A program made the translations under genes and the position numbers. Source: Trema orientale (lineage: Eukaryota; Streptophyta; Magnoliopsida; Rosales; Cannabaceae). From it: a stretch of DNA of 64,000 bases. Below are positions 1 through 12,149 of the stretch, piece by piece. The stretch spans positions 102,673 to 166,672 of the forward strand of contig JXTC01000533.1 in NCBI GenBank assembly GCA_002914845.1. The letters run 5' to 3'. Below the pieces are notes generated by a model. That model worked only from the letters and a program-made list of their open reading frames with translations, did not search any database and had not been told where the DNA came from. Position 1 is the first letter of the stretch. Every line of letters starts with the position of its first letter.

Positions 1-1886
1 TTGAGAATCAATTTAGTGGAGGTAGAAGGCAAGAGTTTTGGTAAAAGTTCAAACTAGTCAAGGTGAGCTCTATATAGGATTTTTAATTTGTAGTTAATTT
101 CTTTTGTTTTAACTCTTAAACCAAAGCTATTATTTGATGAATAATGGTCCTAGAAAACCTTATATATTGTTGGAGACATAAAATTTAAGTGGAGGATTAA
201 AGTTAGACCTAAAGCCCCAAAGTTTACTATTTATGGAGTTAAGTATTTTCATGTGTAGTAGATTAAGATTTCTATATTTGTAATCTGATTTCTTAAACTT
301 GAAGTGTATATTTTATTGATCCTCTTATTTATTATACTCATTTGGTGGCAGGTTGTGATGTCATACAAGTGTAAAAGTAGGTTTAAAATTTGTCTAAATC
401 GAAAAGAATTCAAGTGCACCTAAGTTGCTCTAAATGATCCTCTTTGAGTTGTATATATAGGAATTAGCTTGTTGATTATTATTGCAGGTCTTAAACCATG
501 ATTTTAATCATGTGGGGATGTCCTAAATATAGGAGAGGTACTATCCAAATAATTTTTAAAACCAAATGGTACCATTGAGAAGCAAATGGACTAGTTTTTA
601 TGAAAGTATGTGCCATTTTGAATCATTTTTGTACTAAAGAACTAGCATTCATGTTTTGATGATTTTAATCAGTTTTCAATGCTAATTAGCTACTACATAC
701 CTCATATCACTTGTATGCTTTCGGTTCATATTGTATTTAAGTTTCTTAATTTTTGTAAAAGTTGTGATTTCAGTCTTATGGTCGTTTTCTTTAAGCATTT
801 TATATTGTAGTGATCATTTTAGTAATGAAATTCACATCAGGTCTTCCACACACCTTGTCATAGAGGATATTGACCCTTTCTACTATCTTTTTCTACCGAA
901 CACAAGGTAAGTAAATATTTATTTTAACTGTATTACAAGAACAGCAGTAGATACAAGATGTTTTCCTACATGCTTATGTGTATTATTTCAATTATATGTT
1001 ATTTATATTGTTGTTGTAAAGTTTATGGAAACATAAGCATGACATGATCGTTTAAGCATGATTTTCAAAGAAGTGAAGTTTTTCACGCATTAGATTCAAA
1101 TTAGTACCATTGTACTCATTTTATGAGATATGTTTTAAGTACATTATTTAGTTTGTCTACGTTTTGTAAGTATGGTTTGCACAAGCATCCTTTTCGCATA
1201 GGTGGGTACGGCTTACTGACTACCGGAACTGAGCATTGTACTATGAGATTTATTAGGTGTATTACCTAGTCGGTCTGCATTGGGTAGGTATGGTTCGCAT
1301 TGGCTATGTGTTTCCTTCCTGCATAAGTGGGCACGGCCTACCGACTGTCGCAACTTTGTAGTGTACTCAAGGGCCCTATAAAAAAATATTTTCTAAGAAA
1401 GTGCATCAAAATGAAAAGTTATGAAAGAAAGAGTACAATGGGAATTTCAATAAAGTTTATACATGAAGCACGTTTACGAGTATGCATGATCTTTACTTAT
1501 TGAGCATTAGCTCATTTAGTTCCTGTGATGCAGGTGAGGAGATATATGATGTATAGAGTTGCTAGTTGGCTAGCATGCTTTCTTGCCACCATGATCATAT
1601 AGATATAGACGAGCTTGACTTGTGGGCGATGTCTTCTTTGTAGTTTGATATTTTGGTGTGTTGTAAATATTACTGCTGTTGGCAAGATAAACTGATAAGG
1701 ACTTTTTGGTTGTACATTTTGTAAAGACACTTTTAAAAAGTAATGCCACGCAGCTTCTTTTGTTTTACAGTTTGAAAAGTTTAAATTTGGTCCACCTTTT
1801 TGCAAAATTAAAAATATGATTTATAAAAGAAGAATACTTCCTAGTTTGACCTACATAGTCATATAGTTAAGCTAGGGGGTGTCACA
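1..1886 (+). repeat. 3' part of a Ty3/gypsy-type LTR (left end outside window)
   Basis: This stretch has no coding potential. Short GC-richer blocks around 1200-1370 sit in AT-rich DNA and resemble the R/U5 part of a plant gypsy LTR. It stops at a CA ending (ggggtgtcaca, ending at 1886), and the next bases enter a copia RNase H reading frame, which suggests an LTR inserted in or beside a copia element. The assignment to gypsy is by resemblance; no internal domain of this element is visible. Confidence 0.45.
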
Positions 1887-2345
1887 TTTAGGCTTACAAG
1901 GCTATGTAGATGCTGACATGGTAGGTGATTTAGATAGCAGAAAAAGTACTACTGGATATGTGTATACTCTAGGAGGTAAAGCAGTCAGTTTGGTTTCTAA
2001 GCTGCAAAAGATTTTTGTACTTTCAACTACTGAGGCAGAATATATTGCCATAGCAGAAGCTTGCAAAGAGATGATCTAGTTACAATCTTTCTTTGAGGAA
2101 CTGGGTCACAAGCAAGAGAAGAGTGTGTTATATTGTGCAATTCACTTGGCAAAGAATCCCTTTTTTTTATACTAGAACAAAGTATATACAAGTATTGTAT
2201 CACTTCATCGTATCAGCTTTGAGAGATGGAGTCTTAGTGCTTGACAAGATTTCTGGAAGATAGAATCTTACAGATATGCTAGCAAAGACGGTAACCATTG
2301 ATAAACTGAAAATATGTTCAGCTTCAATTGGCTTACAAACGTGAA
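1887..2345 (+). pseudogene. Ty1/copia polyprotein C-terminus (RNase H) remnant
   Basis: An open stretch at 1879-2079 reads like the copia RNase H domain: GYVDADMVGD, then DSRKSTTGY, then STTEAEYIAIAEACKE with the conserved glutamates. Homology continues past an in-frame stop at about 2077. The RNase H tail and the usual last block (LTDMLAKTVT, ending near SIGLQT) can be read with frameshifts to about 2343. RNase H would degrade the RNA strand during reverse transcription in the element's particle. This copy is dead: it lacks everything upstream and carries stops. A copia LTR follows directly, in the order expected for the 3' end of an element. Confidence 0.8.
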
Positions 2346-2414
2346 GAGAAAAGATGGACTGCTACATTGATCGAGTATTAAGATGTGATTGAAATTAAGT
2401 TTTCAAGTAAGAAA

Positions 2415-2840
2415 TTTTTTAGATAAAAAAGAGTGGGCACCAAATTTGCCCACATTTGTGGACTTTTGTCCACCAAAAGAAAAAAAATGTTTTTTGAATG
2501 CGGAAGGCGAGGGAGAGCTCTCCTATAAATAGAGACCTTATGTTTTTCATTAATGCATCCCACAAAAGAAAGAAAACCTAAAACAGAGAGGAAAAAAGAA
2601 AGGGTCTCAGATAAGGCTTAAGAAGAAAAGTTTTTGAGAGAATTTTTGTGAGAAAATTCAATGGTGTAATTGGGATCAGGGTTGTGAGTTGTGAATATTT
2701 GTATACACTGTATAAATTTCTCCCTATAGTGAAACATCTACAGTAGTCCTGTGGACGTAACCAAATTGGTGAACCATATAAAATTGTGTTTTCTTATTTC
2801 GCTTTATTTTTATTGCTTATGCATTTTTGCATATCTACTA
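2415..2840 (+). repeat. Ty1/copia 3' LTR of the preceding remnant
   Basis: A degenerate purine tract (aagtaagaaat, about 2405) precedes this region as a polypurine tract would. A TATA box (tataaat, 2524-2530) and the typical copia R/U5 signature gtggacgtaaccaa followed by ttggtgaacca (about 2751-2775) lie inside. The end is near the gcatatctacta motif. Boundaries are approximate because the terminal TG and CA have decayed. Confidence 0.6.
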
Positions 2841-3720
2841 GGATGAGGTGGTCAATTCCTCCCTAATAAAATATATTGCTTGGACTTGAGTTAAGCATTT
2901 TCTATATTTCAATCAATAGATAGTGAAACTATAATTAATTTAATCGTTCGATGAGTTATCTATAATGAGAAATATAATTTAGGATTAGATTTTGCGTTTG
3001 TGAGATTATAATCTAGACCAATCTATGATATTTCTCTATAGTAATACTTTTGTTGATTAATTCTAGAGTGTTTGCCTAGGTTAATTGATGAAAAGAAGTT
3101 AACTATGATATTCGTATAGTTAACATACAATCTAAGGAAAGATAGGAATAGTTATGCATTCGTAGATTATTTATGGTAAAATCTAGTAATTGATTTACAT
3201 GATTATTTAGTGGTGGAGAATGAACCTTAGCTTATTTATTTTCTTTGTAATTTATTTTCTTATTTTGTTTTAGTTTTAATTCTCAATTTCTCTCAGTCAC
3301 CTTAGGATTGGTAGTAACTTAGTTAGACCAATTCTTCGTGGGATTGACCCTTACTTATCATTATACTAGCTAATTATTAGGATTGTTCTAAGCTTTACTA
3401 GATTTTGGTCAGTATAAATTTATCTCTCAAATATTATACAGAATCTATGTTTGTTAAGCAACGAATTGGACACTAAGTTTTTGTTTTAGTTTTAATTCTC
3501 AATTTCTCTCAGTCACCTTAGGATTAGTAGTAACTTAGTTAGACCAATTCCTCGTGGGATTGACCCTTACTTATCACTATACTAGCTAATTATTAGGATT
3601 GTTCTAAGCTTTACTAGATTTTGGTCAGTACAAATTTATCTCTCAAATACTATACAGAATCTATGTTTGTTAAGCAATGAATTGGACACTAAGTTTTTGA
3701 ATTCCCTACTAGCTCCAAAT
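2841..3720 (+). repeat. LTR-derived sequence ending in a 216-bp tandem duplication
   Basis: The text resembles the R/U5 half of long gypsy LTRs, including a tcgtgggattgacc block. The segment 3263-3478 is repeated head to tail at 3479-3697 with about half a dozen substitutions by eye. There is no coding potential. Confidence 0.6.
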
Positions 3721-4139
3721 TGATCTTCTCCTGAAGATGTGAGGTTCTTCTCCTAAAGAATTGTGAGAACATACTACTTAGAAAAGTATTTGTAAGTCTA
3801 AGAAAGGCTATAGAAATTTTTTTTCAGCTATAAAATTTTTTGTTTACACACTTGGCCAAATACAATAAAATACTCTACATAAAAACTCCAATAAGTCGCC
3901 TTTATATAGAGATCCAAGTCTTCAATAAATCTGCAATTCAACATTTAAGAGTGATTAAAAATGATTGGAAGACTTTCTATAGTAGTCAAACATATTTTTC
4001 AATCAAGAAAATCTAATTTGCAAAATTAATGCTAATTCTGATCTAATGTTGCTACATGATCTTACTACGTCGCAACATAACTAGAAAAATCAAATTTCAT
4101 TCAATATATAGAGATTCAATTAGCACACATTTTTGACAG
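3721..4139. other. non-coding, probably old retroelement sequence
   Basis: No reading frame or RNA gene was recognised. The same kind of sequence resumes after the solo LTR at about 5740-6200, so this is the pre-insertion host sequence of that LTR. Confidence 0.4.
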
Positions 4140-4144
4140 CTTAT

Positions 4145-5734
4145 TGATAACTCTATGAAAATAGAGTTAATTGTGCTATTTTACTAATTAAAAATGTGTG
4201 TCCTAGAGTAATTTTAGTTAATGTTTAGTTTTATTTAATTTTATATTATTTTATTAGGTTTAAGTGTTTTAATTTAATTATTTTAAGTTAATTTAATTTG
4301 AAATAGATATTTAATTAGATTTAGGTTTTATATTTAATTTAGGTTAAATAGAAAAGAAGAAAAAAAAAGAAGAAGAAATCTAGTTAAATCACAGCTGTTG
4401 GATCAAACGCACGAAAAGCCCGGATTAGAGAGTGGGGGAGGCATCACACCGTCATGTGGGACCCATGCGGAAAAAAGATGTGCATGTGTGTTTTGCAGTG
4501 TCTGATCTGGTACATCACATGTCTTGTACAACTGGGTTTATATCGAACAAGAAATCGCCACATCATCCATTCGAAGTCAATCTTTCTTTTAGCCAATCAG
4601 GAACGATTTTCGTGCCGAGCCTTCCTTTTTGTGCCGCATGGGATTATTGCCCTTGTATCAGATTTTGAATAAAAAACGTGAAATAAAGAGAGAGAGAGAA
4701 AGAGAGTAAATAGGAAAGTGACACATCACACAGCCAATCATATTTGAGCATAGGAATCCATGAATGATTGAGAAACACTCTCTTTTCAGCTATAAAAGGA
4801 CTATGGGATAGAAGAGAAAAACACATAATTTTAGAGAGAGAAATACAGTAGTCCAGAGAGAGAAAATCAGTGGGAGATAGAGCAGTGGAGTAGAGCCTCT
4901 TCAACCACAATTTCTCTAGTTTGATTTTATTTTCAGTTTTAGAATTTTATTTTCTTTAGGATGTTTACATTTAATATTTTTGTATTTCTTAGTTTAATTA
5001 TGTTCTAGATTTCTTTTCTTAGGCTACGATGTAGCCTAACTATGATGCTTTAATATTTTTCTTTCAATTTAGTCCATGAATTATTTTTCCTAGTTGAGTT
5101 TTTAATTATGTTCTTAATGCCTCTATTTAATTGGCCACTAAATAGATGATTTGTTAATCATAATGAAACCGGAAGGAGATTTATGTGTCTAGTTCATTGG
5201 ATTGAAAGCCATAAATTGTATGTAAAATAGGAATATATTTACATGGTTTGTGTAGTCGTTATATGAGTTTCCATAGATCTTAATGAATTCTTAATTAGTT
5301 TATTCACATAAGAATATAGTGAATTGGTGATTAAGGATATTTTTTGCTTGAACTCGGGAGAGAATAGTGAATAAATTAGAGAATCTCGACTATCAACTAG
5401 GGGAATAATTTTAGACTAATGAGATAGAGAATTTTTAGAGTGGATTAATTATGGTGAAATCGGACACCCTAGGTTTATTTTCATTGATTTAAACCCTGTT
5501 TAATTTTCGTTCTACGCTCTCTTTATTTTAAATTTTATTTTCGTTATTTTAATTACTTTTAGTTTATTTTTAGTTTTCATTTAATTTAATTTTTCTTTAG
5601 TCGATTAATTCAAATAAAGTTAGTGTTAGCTTAATTTCGGTAATTAGTAAAACAACAGTCTTCGTGGGACGATACTCGATACTTCCTATTATATTACTTG
5701 TTATGATTTTGTGCGCTTGCAAATTTTCACAACA
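4145..5734 (+). mobile_element. solo Ty3/gypsy LTR with perfect 5-bp TSD
   Basis: The 1590-bp block begins TGATAACTC and ends TTTTCACAACA. It is flanked by the direct repeat cttat at 4140-4144 and 5735-5739, the 5-bp duplication made by an LTR-retrotransposon integrase. No internal retroelement sequence lies between the flanks, so it is a solo LTR left by LTR-LTR recombination. A TATA box (tataaaag, 4791-4798) marks the promoter. The U5 half (about 5020-5734) is clearly homologous to the solo LTR at 19536-20818. A short inverted repeat (aactcta/tagagtt) lies just inside the 5' end. Confidence 0.88.
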
Positions 5735-5739
5735 CTTAT

Positions 5740-6200
5740 AAATCAATTACATCAAAGAAAAATATTTAGAATCAGCGAAACAATATTAAGGAAATTACCG
5801 GAATTATAATCCATCAAGTTCTCTTAATTTGTGTATTTTCCTTTACAAGATTAAGAAAAATACGGCAATTAATTTTTCATTAAGTTTTCTTAATTTGTGG
5901 CTTTTTCTTAACTATATGTGAATAGATATTAAGGCAATTTCCCAGTTTCTTTTCTAGAGCATCAAAACCTGTCTGCACTCGTAACTTACAATCACATAAG
6001 ATAAGAATCAATTAATTATATTTGTAAAGAGATAACATATCATAAATTTCTTACAAACCAAATCTTGTCAAAAATTATCTCTTAAACAAATAGAAGATCA
6101 CAGTTTTAGAAATTCTAAGGCATATTTATGGAAAATATTGAAAAAACACATCAAATGGAATATTTGGCCGTACGTTGCATCATGAAACAAAGCCGTGATA
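5740..6200. other. non-coding AT-rich sequence
   Basis: No gene or known motif was seen. It contains internal near-repeats of a ttaagttttcttaatttgtg-like phrase at about 5815-5900. Confidence 0.35.
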
Positions 6201-6259
6201 TTGCAACATAAAGAGTACCAATAGATACTCTTTCAATAAGTAATCTAGTAGTTCAGTTG

Positions 6260-7800
6260 GAGTAATGTCACGGTACTATTCTAGGAGACTTGCAATTTGT
6301 GGAGACAAGACTCGTTCAAGGGTCACCTTTCTCTGTACTAGCAACGCTATTACAAGTTGAGTCTCCTTCATGTGAACATTAAATTATGGTCCATTTACAG
6401 TGAAGAGCTACCCTATATTGGATTAAGTCTCAACAAGACCTGTTGAGGCCATTGGAAGCAATTTAACAGTCCTAGAGTGCCATTGCAATTCATAGATGTT
6501 GTCTTCCCCTATGATGGGTCGCATAGACATTACACTGCCATGGTCATCTGAACAAGATGTGCAAGCATCTATGTTTAGTACATCACACATCACTTCATCT
6601 TTATATCACTTGCCAATAGAAAATGGAATATAACAAGACTTGGTTACATTAGCCTCCACCCCTCGTTTAATCTAGTCCAATTTGTATAGATTGGGGTGCT
6701 TCTCTGTTTTTAAAGCAAGAGCTCGAACGAGTGCCTTAGAGACCACATTATCATTACTCCTACCATCAACAATCACCTCACAGACCTTTGCCATTGATTG
6801 TGCAGCATGTTTGAAATATATTTTGCCTTTGAGTGGGTTCTGTTGCTTTGGAGTCAACAATAGTTTTTGCACAATACAAACTACAGGAATCACAACACAC
6901 CAATTCTACTTCTCCTCTTTCATCTTTCTCTACCTCAATCTCAACTACCTGGTCTTCAAATGCTTCATCAATCATATTATTTCCTCAAAGAGTATTCATT
7001 GGCATTATGGCCAATCTGATTACACTTACAGCATTTTACATACCCTTGTCGAGCATACAGAATCCGGTCGAGAGTGGGTTTGGATGGTAAAATTACTTGG
7101 TTCATTTAGCTTGCGACTGGTTGGAGTTGAAGGTATGTTGGGGGTTTGGGATAGATGGTGATTGACTTCAGAGTATGGTTTTCGAACAAGTTGGTTTTGC
7201 TGATTCGATCCTGGACCTTGTAAGATTGGTTAGTTGTTGCATTCAGGGTTTGGAGAGGTCTCAAATCAAGTTGTCTTGAATACTATCTTTTAGGCCACAG
7301 ATACGCCTCGATATCTGATGAGCTTGGCTCTCATTCGAGTTCAACTAAGTATACTCCTTCATTGTCCGCCTTCTTTGTACACAAAATTGGTATTGTTTGA
7401 ACAATCTATGCTCATACTCGGTTTGTAAGAACCTCACCTACATTAATTTTCGTATTCTATGCCAAGTTCTGATTTTCGGTCTGCCTTCACCCCAACAATT
7501 ACTATACAATTGATCCCACTAAACTATACCACTTCCCTGTAATTTGTATACCAACAACTTCACTTGTTTCTCCTTTGGAATTTACATATAGTTAAAAAAA
7601 ACTCTTTACAGTATATACCCAATCTAAGAATTCCTCAATTCCACAAGATCCATTGAAAATGGGAATCTCAATCTTAATCTTATAATACTAGAATATTAGG
7701 GTCTAGGATTTAGCTGTTGATTGTTCCTGTGAATATAATCAATCCAAGCTTCAATGTCATCATCAAAGTTAGATCTACATTCCATAGACTCTTAACTGAA
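6260..7800 (-). pseudogene. Ty3/gypsy gag-protease remnant
   Basis: Read on the minus strand from about 7800 downward, frame-shifting pieces give a gag core (YEHRLFKQYQF, then TMKEYT), a zinc knuckle CCKCNQIGHNANEYS at about 7000 whose last cysteine is tyrosine, and an acidic linker. The retropepsin-like region follows with INGKVCEVIVDGRSNDNVVS at about 6730-6800, where the active-site D-S/T-G triad is altered to DGRSND. The sequence fades toward about 6260. Many stops and frameshifts show an old dead copy. The plus-strand frame of 159 codons at 6682-7161 is a shadow of this. Confidence 0.75.
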
Positions 7801-7859
7801 CACCTTTCAGCCACGAACTCTGCTCAACATCATATCCCTGCTAATAAGGAACATAATGT

Positions 7860-8470
7860 CAAAAAAAATGAGTATTTATAAAAAATATATCCGTTTTTCA
7901 CATTGTTTTAATAAATGACCCTTTTTTTTTGACCAATTTGATAAATGCCTATTTTGTTATCATTTTTTATTTTACAAAATTGCCATTTTTCAGTAGATCA
8001 ATCTTTTGTATATCAATTTTATTTATAAATAATCTGTAATAGTGTATCAATTTTTATTTATTAATACTTCTAATTCATATCATAATATTAATTAGTGTGT
8101 GTCTTTATATCAATTTTATATCAAGTTCATTAATATATAAGTTTTTTTCCACAAACTAATAAATTGATATAAAATTCAAAAACTGATATATTTTAACCCT
8201 GTTGGATTGACTGGACCTTTGTAAATTATTTTGATAAATTCGGCCATTTTTTAAAGATTAATTACAGGAACATCAAAATTTTGCACAAAAAACTTACACT
8301 ACATGAAGTGGCATGTATTTTAACTACTCTTTATTTTCAAGTAGAACTATATAACTTGAAATTATGTGGCTAAAAATTATGCTACATCGTTGGCGTAAGT
8401 TTTTGGTATAAGATGATGTCCAATCTTTACCTTTTTTTAAAGTATTTGAAAAACGGCCAGTCTTTAAATT
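7860..8470. other. AT-rich intergenic sequence
   Basis: No coding potential was seen. Short imperfect repeats of an attgatataaaa type occur at about 7990-8200; nothing else could be identified. Confidence 0.35.
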
Positions 8471-8489
8471 TTAACATAAAAATCACCCA

Positions 8490-8760
8490 TTGGGCTAAGA
8501 AGCCCAATAAAGAAAAGGCCTAGGCGATGAGCCGAGGGTTAAGTAGACAATTACACGGACAACGACCGCCCCTTGGTTCTTGAAGGGCCTGAGCATTAGG
8601 TGTAGCCCACTCCGGCAAACAGCACGGGTTCAAAGCCAGAAGGTCCGGCCCAATTATTGTAAAGCGTTCTGGAAACCCTAGTGCTGTACTTGTTTATATA
8701 TGGCGCGATCGCTTCTCTCCAGTCTGCACTCGAGCTGAGTTTGGCTAGGGTTTTCTAAAT
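8490..8760 (+). promoter_or_regulatory. strong plant housekeeping-type promoter (site II, telo-box, TATA)
   Basis: Within 270 bp there are several TGGGCY/RGCCCA site II elements (ttgggct and agcccaat at about 8492-8512, gggcct at about 8586, agcccact at about 8604, ggcccaat at about 8647). There is a telo-box AAACCCTAG at 8673-8681, a TATA box (tatatatgg, 8694-8702) and a reverse telo-box ctagggtttt at about 8745. In plants this combination marks ribosomal-protein, translation-factor and snoRNA-host genes. GC content is visibly higher than in the surroundings. No recognised gene follows. Confidence 0.65.
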
Positions 8761-8799
8761 CTCGACGTGACTTCTCCAACCCACTTAGCCCCAGTCACC

Positions 8800-9111
8800 A
8801 TGAACCCGGAGCTGCCTACAAGACCTTCAATAAGGTTATTGTATTGTCTTCTACTATATATATATATATATATATTTAATTTCTGAATTATAATGTTCAT
8901 TTTTACTCAATAGATGAAATGTGTGAAATATGTATATACTCACTCTTAAGTGTTTCTTTGTTTTTTAATAATGGGATTTTGTTATGTCACCGTTATTTTT
9001 ATATTTATTAATGGTGTTAATTTTCTGGTTGTGCTTTACAGATTCATTATATGCCAAATCGCATTTGGTGGAACTGATGTGAATAGTTATTTTGATAATC
9101 TGGTTGCCTGA
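8800..9111 (+). CDS. hypothetical 34-residue two-exon ORF behind the promoter
   Basis: The first ATG after the promoter (8800) starts MNPELPTRPSI. A donor at 8834/8835 (aag|gttatt) and an acceptor at 9041/9042 (tttacag|att) join it in frame to an exon that reads RFIICQIAFGGTDVN and stops with TGA at 9109-9111. The splice sites are plausible but I recognise no family, and 34 residues is weak evidence. It could equally be the leader of a non-coding or snoRNA-host transcript, or the remains of a decayed gene. The start was chosen only because it is the first ATG. Confidence 0.2.
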
Positions 9112-10640
9112 TGTCCTTATTAATGGCTGAGTGAAGATTTGTTGACAGATAAGAGGCTTGGTTAAAGACCATCCCTGTAAGGTCCTCTGTTTTTGAGGTA
9201 TTTTTTTTTTTAATGTAATAAAAAATTACGTGGGAATGACGTTTTTTTACGTGGTACAGTCAGTTAATTTTTTCTTAAATGATGCTTTTCATGAACAGTT
9301 GGAAAGCATAACTAACAAGATCAGCAACTCTGATGAGGTTTATTTGTGTTGCAGATTTTTTCAAGAGGATATGTGTAAGCCATTGAAATTATGTTGAACT
9401 TTGTAGAACTGTACACCCACTAGTGTCATTTGTCATTTGTGTTCTGTTTAATGTTTCAGATAGTTATAACTATTAAAATATTGATCACTTCTATTGCCAG
9501 CTTTTTTTAGTCAGTACTATATAATTCATGTTTGTAGCTTTGCTTGTGTCCTGGAATCTTTAATGATATATTGTTTATAAAATTTTTTAGTTACCGGACA
9601 TTTGGTTAGCTTAGATTGCCTTTCTAGGTCTGGTAACTAAAACCAACAGAAATAACCAAGGCCGTCCCTCCATCTACAGTTCTAATTTTGGTTTTGTCAA
9701 TATCTAGAAGGGCTCTATGATCTCTCTGTCTCCTTCCACTTCTCTTCTTTCTATGTATATATTTATGTGTGTGTATATTTCTTTATGTGCATAGGTAACG
9801 TAGAGCTACCAATGAACATAAATGGTTTTTAATTTTGCCTCTTTGAGTAGCCGTATGAGTATAAATTAGTCTCCTATTGGGCTTAGTTAGGGGGCAAAGA
9901 AAAATCGAACAAAAAGGAGGCCGTATTGGTTTTCTTCTTTTATTAAAACTGAGGCCTTTTGAGGGGACTTGCAAATTTCCCGTTGTTGGTCCCCCAAGCA
10001 GCCTTGGACATTCTACTTTTCCTTTTTAGTATTTTCCTTCTTATCGTTTGCACCTTAGTGCCTCAGAATAACCAGAAGGTGGAATTTTGATACAAACCCC
10101 ATCTGGTTCAGACAGGGGCGAATAGCATCTTGAAGCCGTTTGAGGGGGAGGAACTTAATCTTGTTAACCTTTTCCTAGATAGCTTCGAATATTACATTTG
10201 ATTTCTTACAATTATTTTGTAAAGTCTTGTGTGCTCCTTTTTTTTTTTTTAATTTTGAAAGTTTTAATATATGTAATTTTAAACACATCCATAAAATCTA
10301 GATGTTGTATTAAGCGACCTTATTGGTCCCTTTGATTCACAACACTTGATGGATTGACCCTCGAATTTGATCGAGTGTTAGAAGCAAATAATATTTGTTT
10401 CTTTACTATGCAGAACTTAGACTGTTGACATTGTGAATTTTAGTATTCTTTATATAGTTTGAAAGAGTAGAAGTGCATTAGTTGGTTGCAATTTGTTTGT
10501 AATTGAGCATACAAGAGACCAAGGTTGTCCAGTATGTTTAAACAAAGGAAAATGCGAAAAGAGAACTTGTGTTTAGTTCCGCACTAGTGAAATTGTGAAC
10601 CCACATTTTTTTTTGTGGGGGCCCCAAATTTTTTAGCAGT
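9112..10640. other. non-coding region downstream of the orphan promoter
   Basis: No reading frame with family resemblance was seen. T-rich runs occur at about 9199-9212 and 10239-10250. I saw no tRNA and no convincing box C/D or H/ACA RNA. Confidence 0.4.
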
Positions 10641-10648
10641 GCGTTGTG

Positions 10649-11017
10649 CTAAGTACTACAAGTGCTTCATGGCATTGTCATAGAATGAAATTTCATGGCA
10701 TTGTCATAGAGTGAAATGGAAATTGCTAAAGAACGCAATTGCTAAAGAAAGCACACCTATGATGCTTAGTACCACACAATAATAGAGGTGTGAGACTGAC
10801 GTAAATTTAGTGGTGAGTTTCGCACCTTTAGTGGTGGAAAATGCCTAAGTACTGCAAGTGCTTCATGGCATTGTCATAGAGTGAAATGGAAATTACTAAA
10901 GAACGCACACCTATGATGTTTAGTACCACACACTAATAGAGGTGTGAGACTCACACGTAAATTTAGTGGTAGGCTTCACACCTTTATTAGTGTGTGGTGC
11001 TCAACAACAGAGGTGGA
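10649..11017. repeat. MITE-like hairpin, tandemly duplicated
   Basis: Two units about 196 bp apart (starting 10649 and 10845) share ctaagtactrcaagtgcttc and the rest of their length. The second ends in a hairpin: arm 10905-10950 pairs with 10971-11017 (both carry accacacactaata and ggtgtga) around a loop of about 20 nt. In the first unit, short segments are repeated again (catggcattgtcatag twice). A diverged relative lies at 12605-12775. No TSD was assigned. Confidence 0.6.
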
Positions 11018-11639
11018 CTATAAAAAAAGACAGTTGTGGAATAGTGACAAATAAAAATATTACAAAAAATACTTTGCAGCTTGAATAAATTCAAAATACT
11101 CAAACGTATTTGAGTCTATTCTAATTGTTTTAGTATTTTTTTGGTATTTTTTTTATATTTTTTACTATTATTTTATGCTGAAATTTCTATAATCTTTTCA
11201 TGTAAGATTTTTGTGCAAGTTTTTGGTCTCCTTAACATTTACTTATGGAAGCATTTTATTAACATAAAATTAGATGTGGTATGTAGAAGTAGAATAGCTA
11301 GTAGGATGCTCTCTCAATTGAAATTACCTATTTTGTATGAAACTTAAGGGTGAATCAACTAATCAAACAGGAACTAAACCAATTAAACCTCTTTAATCTA
11401 CATCCGAAATCACTTTAAATAATTGAACCTATTATAACTTAACCCGATCTGGTTCATATAGAGGTACATTGCATATCGAAGCGATTTGAGGGTGGGAACT
11501 TAACGTTCTTTTCCCCTTCCTAAATAACTTAGATTAATGCCTTTATCTTCAGAGGATTATTTTTTTGAAGTCTTATGTGTGAAAACTATAAATATTGTAC
11601 TGTTGAAAGTTTTAGAACTTAGGGGTATTAACGGCTCGT

Positions 11640-12110
11640 TTGGAACGCATGATTAGATTGGACTAGATTTGACTATTAAATGGGATTAAATTGGATTGGA
11701 TTGGATTGGATTGTATTGGATAGTATTATTTAGTATTATACTATGTTTAGTGCAACACAGGATTAAATCAAAGTAATATATTAACTTTTCTTAATGTACT
11801 TCTAATTATGTTTTATTTATAAATAAATAAATAAATAAATATTTCAAAAAATAGAAAAGATAAATTTAAATGATGATTATATAAAATAATATGATTTTTT
11901 AGTTAAAAAGAATAAAAATTTGAATTTAATTAATATTTATATATATTTATATTAATTAAAAAAATTATTAAAGAAAATAAGAGGGAAAAAAATAAAATGT
12001 GTGTTGAGCTTGGGACTAAATTAATGCTAGTTGGGATAATTTAGTCCCATGGAAAGGGGACTAAAAAGAGGCTGAATTCTTTTATCCAGACCTAATATAT
12101 TCATGTAGTT
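11640..12110. repeat. possible half of a DNA transposon beginning ggctcgtttggaacgc
   Basis: The phrase ggctcgtttggaacgc at about 11632-11647 resembles plant hAT/PIF-type terminal motifs, and a run of ggatt repeats follows. The matching inverted end was not found. Weak call. Confidence 0.25.
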
Positions 12111-12149
12111 CTTTCTTGTAATTTGAAATTTCCAATTTTTACCCCATTC

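Noticed and set aside
6682-7161. 159-codon plus-strand open frame
   Set aside because: The minus strand of the same bases carries gag, zinc knuckle and protease motifs; the plus frame has no family features.
8673-8681. Telomere-like aaaccctag
   Set aside because: Single copies, not an array; better explained as telo-box promoter elements.
9052-9360. Possible box C/D snoRNAs (tgatgtg...ctga; atgatgc...ctga) behind the orphan promoter
   Set aside because: Neither has a terminal stem or correct box spacing; the motifs are short enough to occur by chance.
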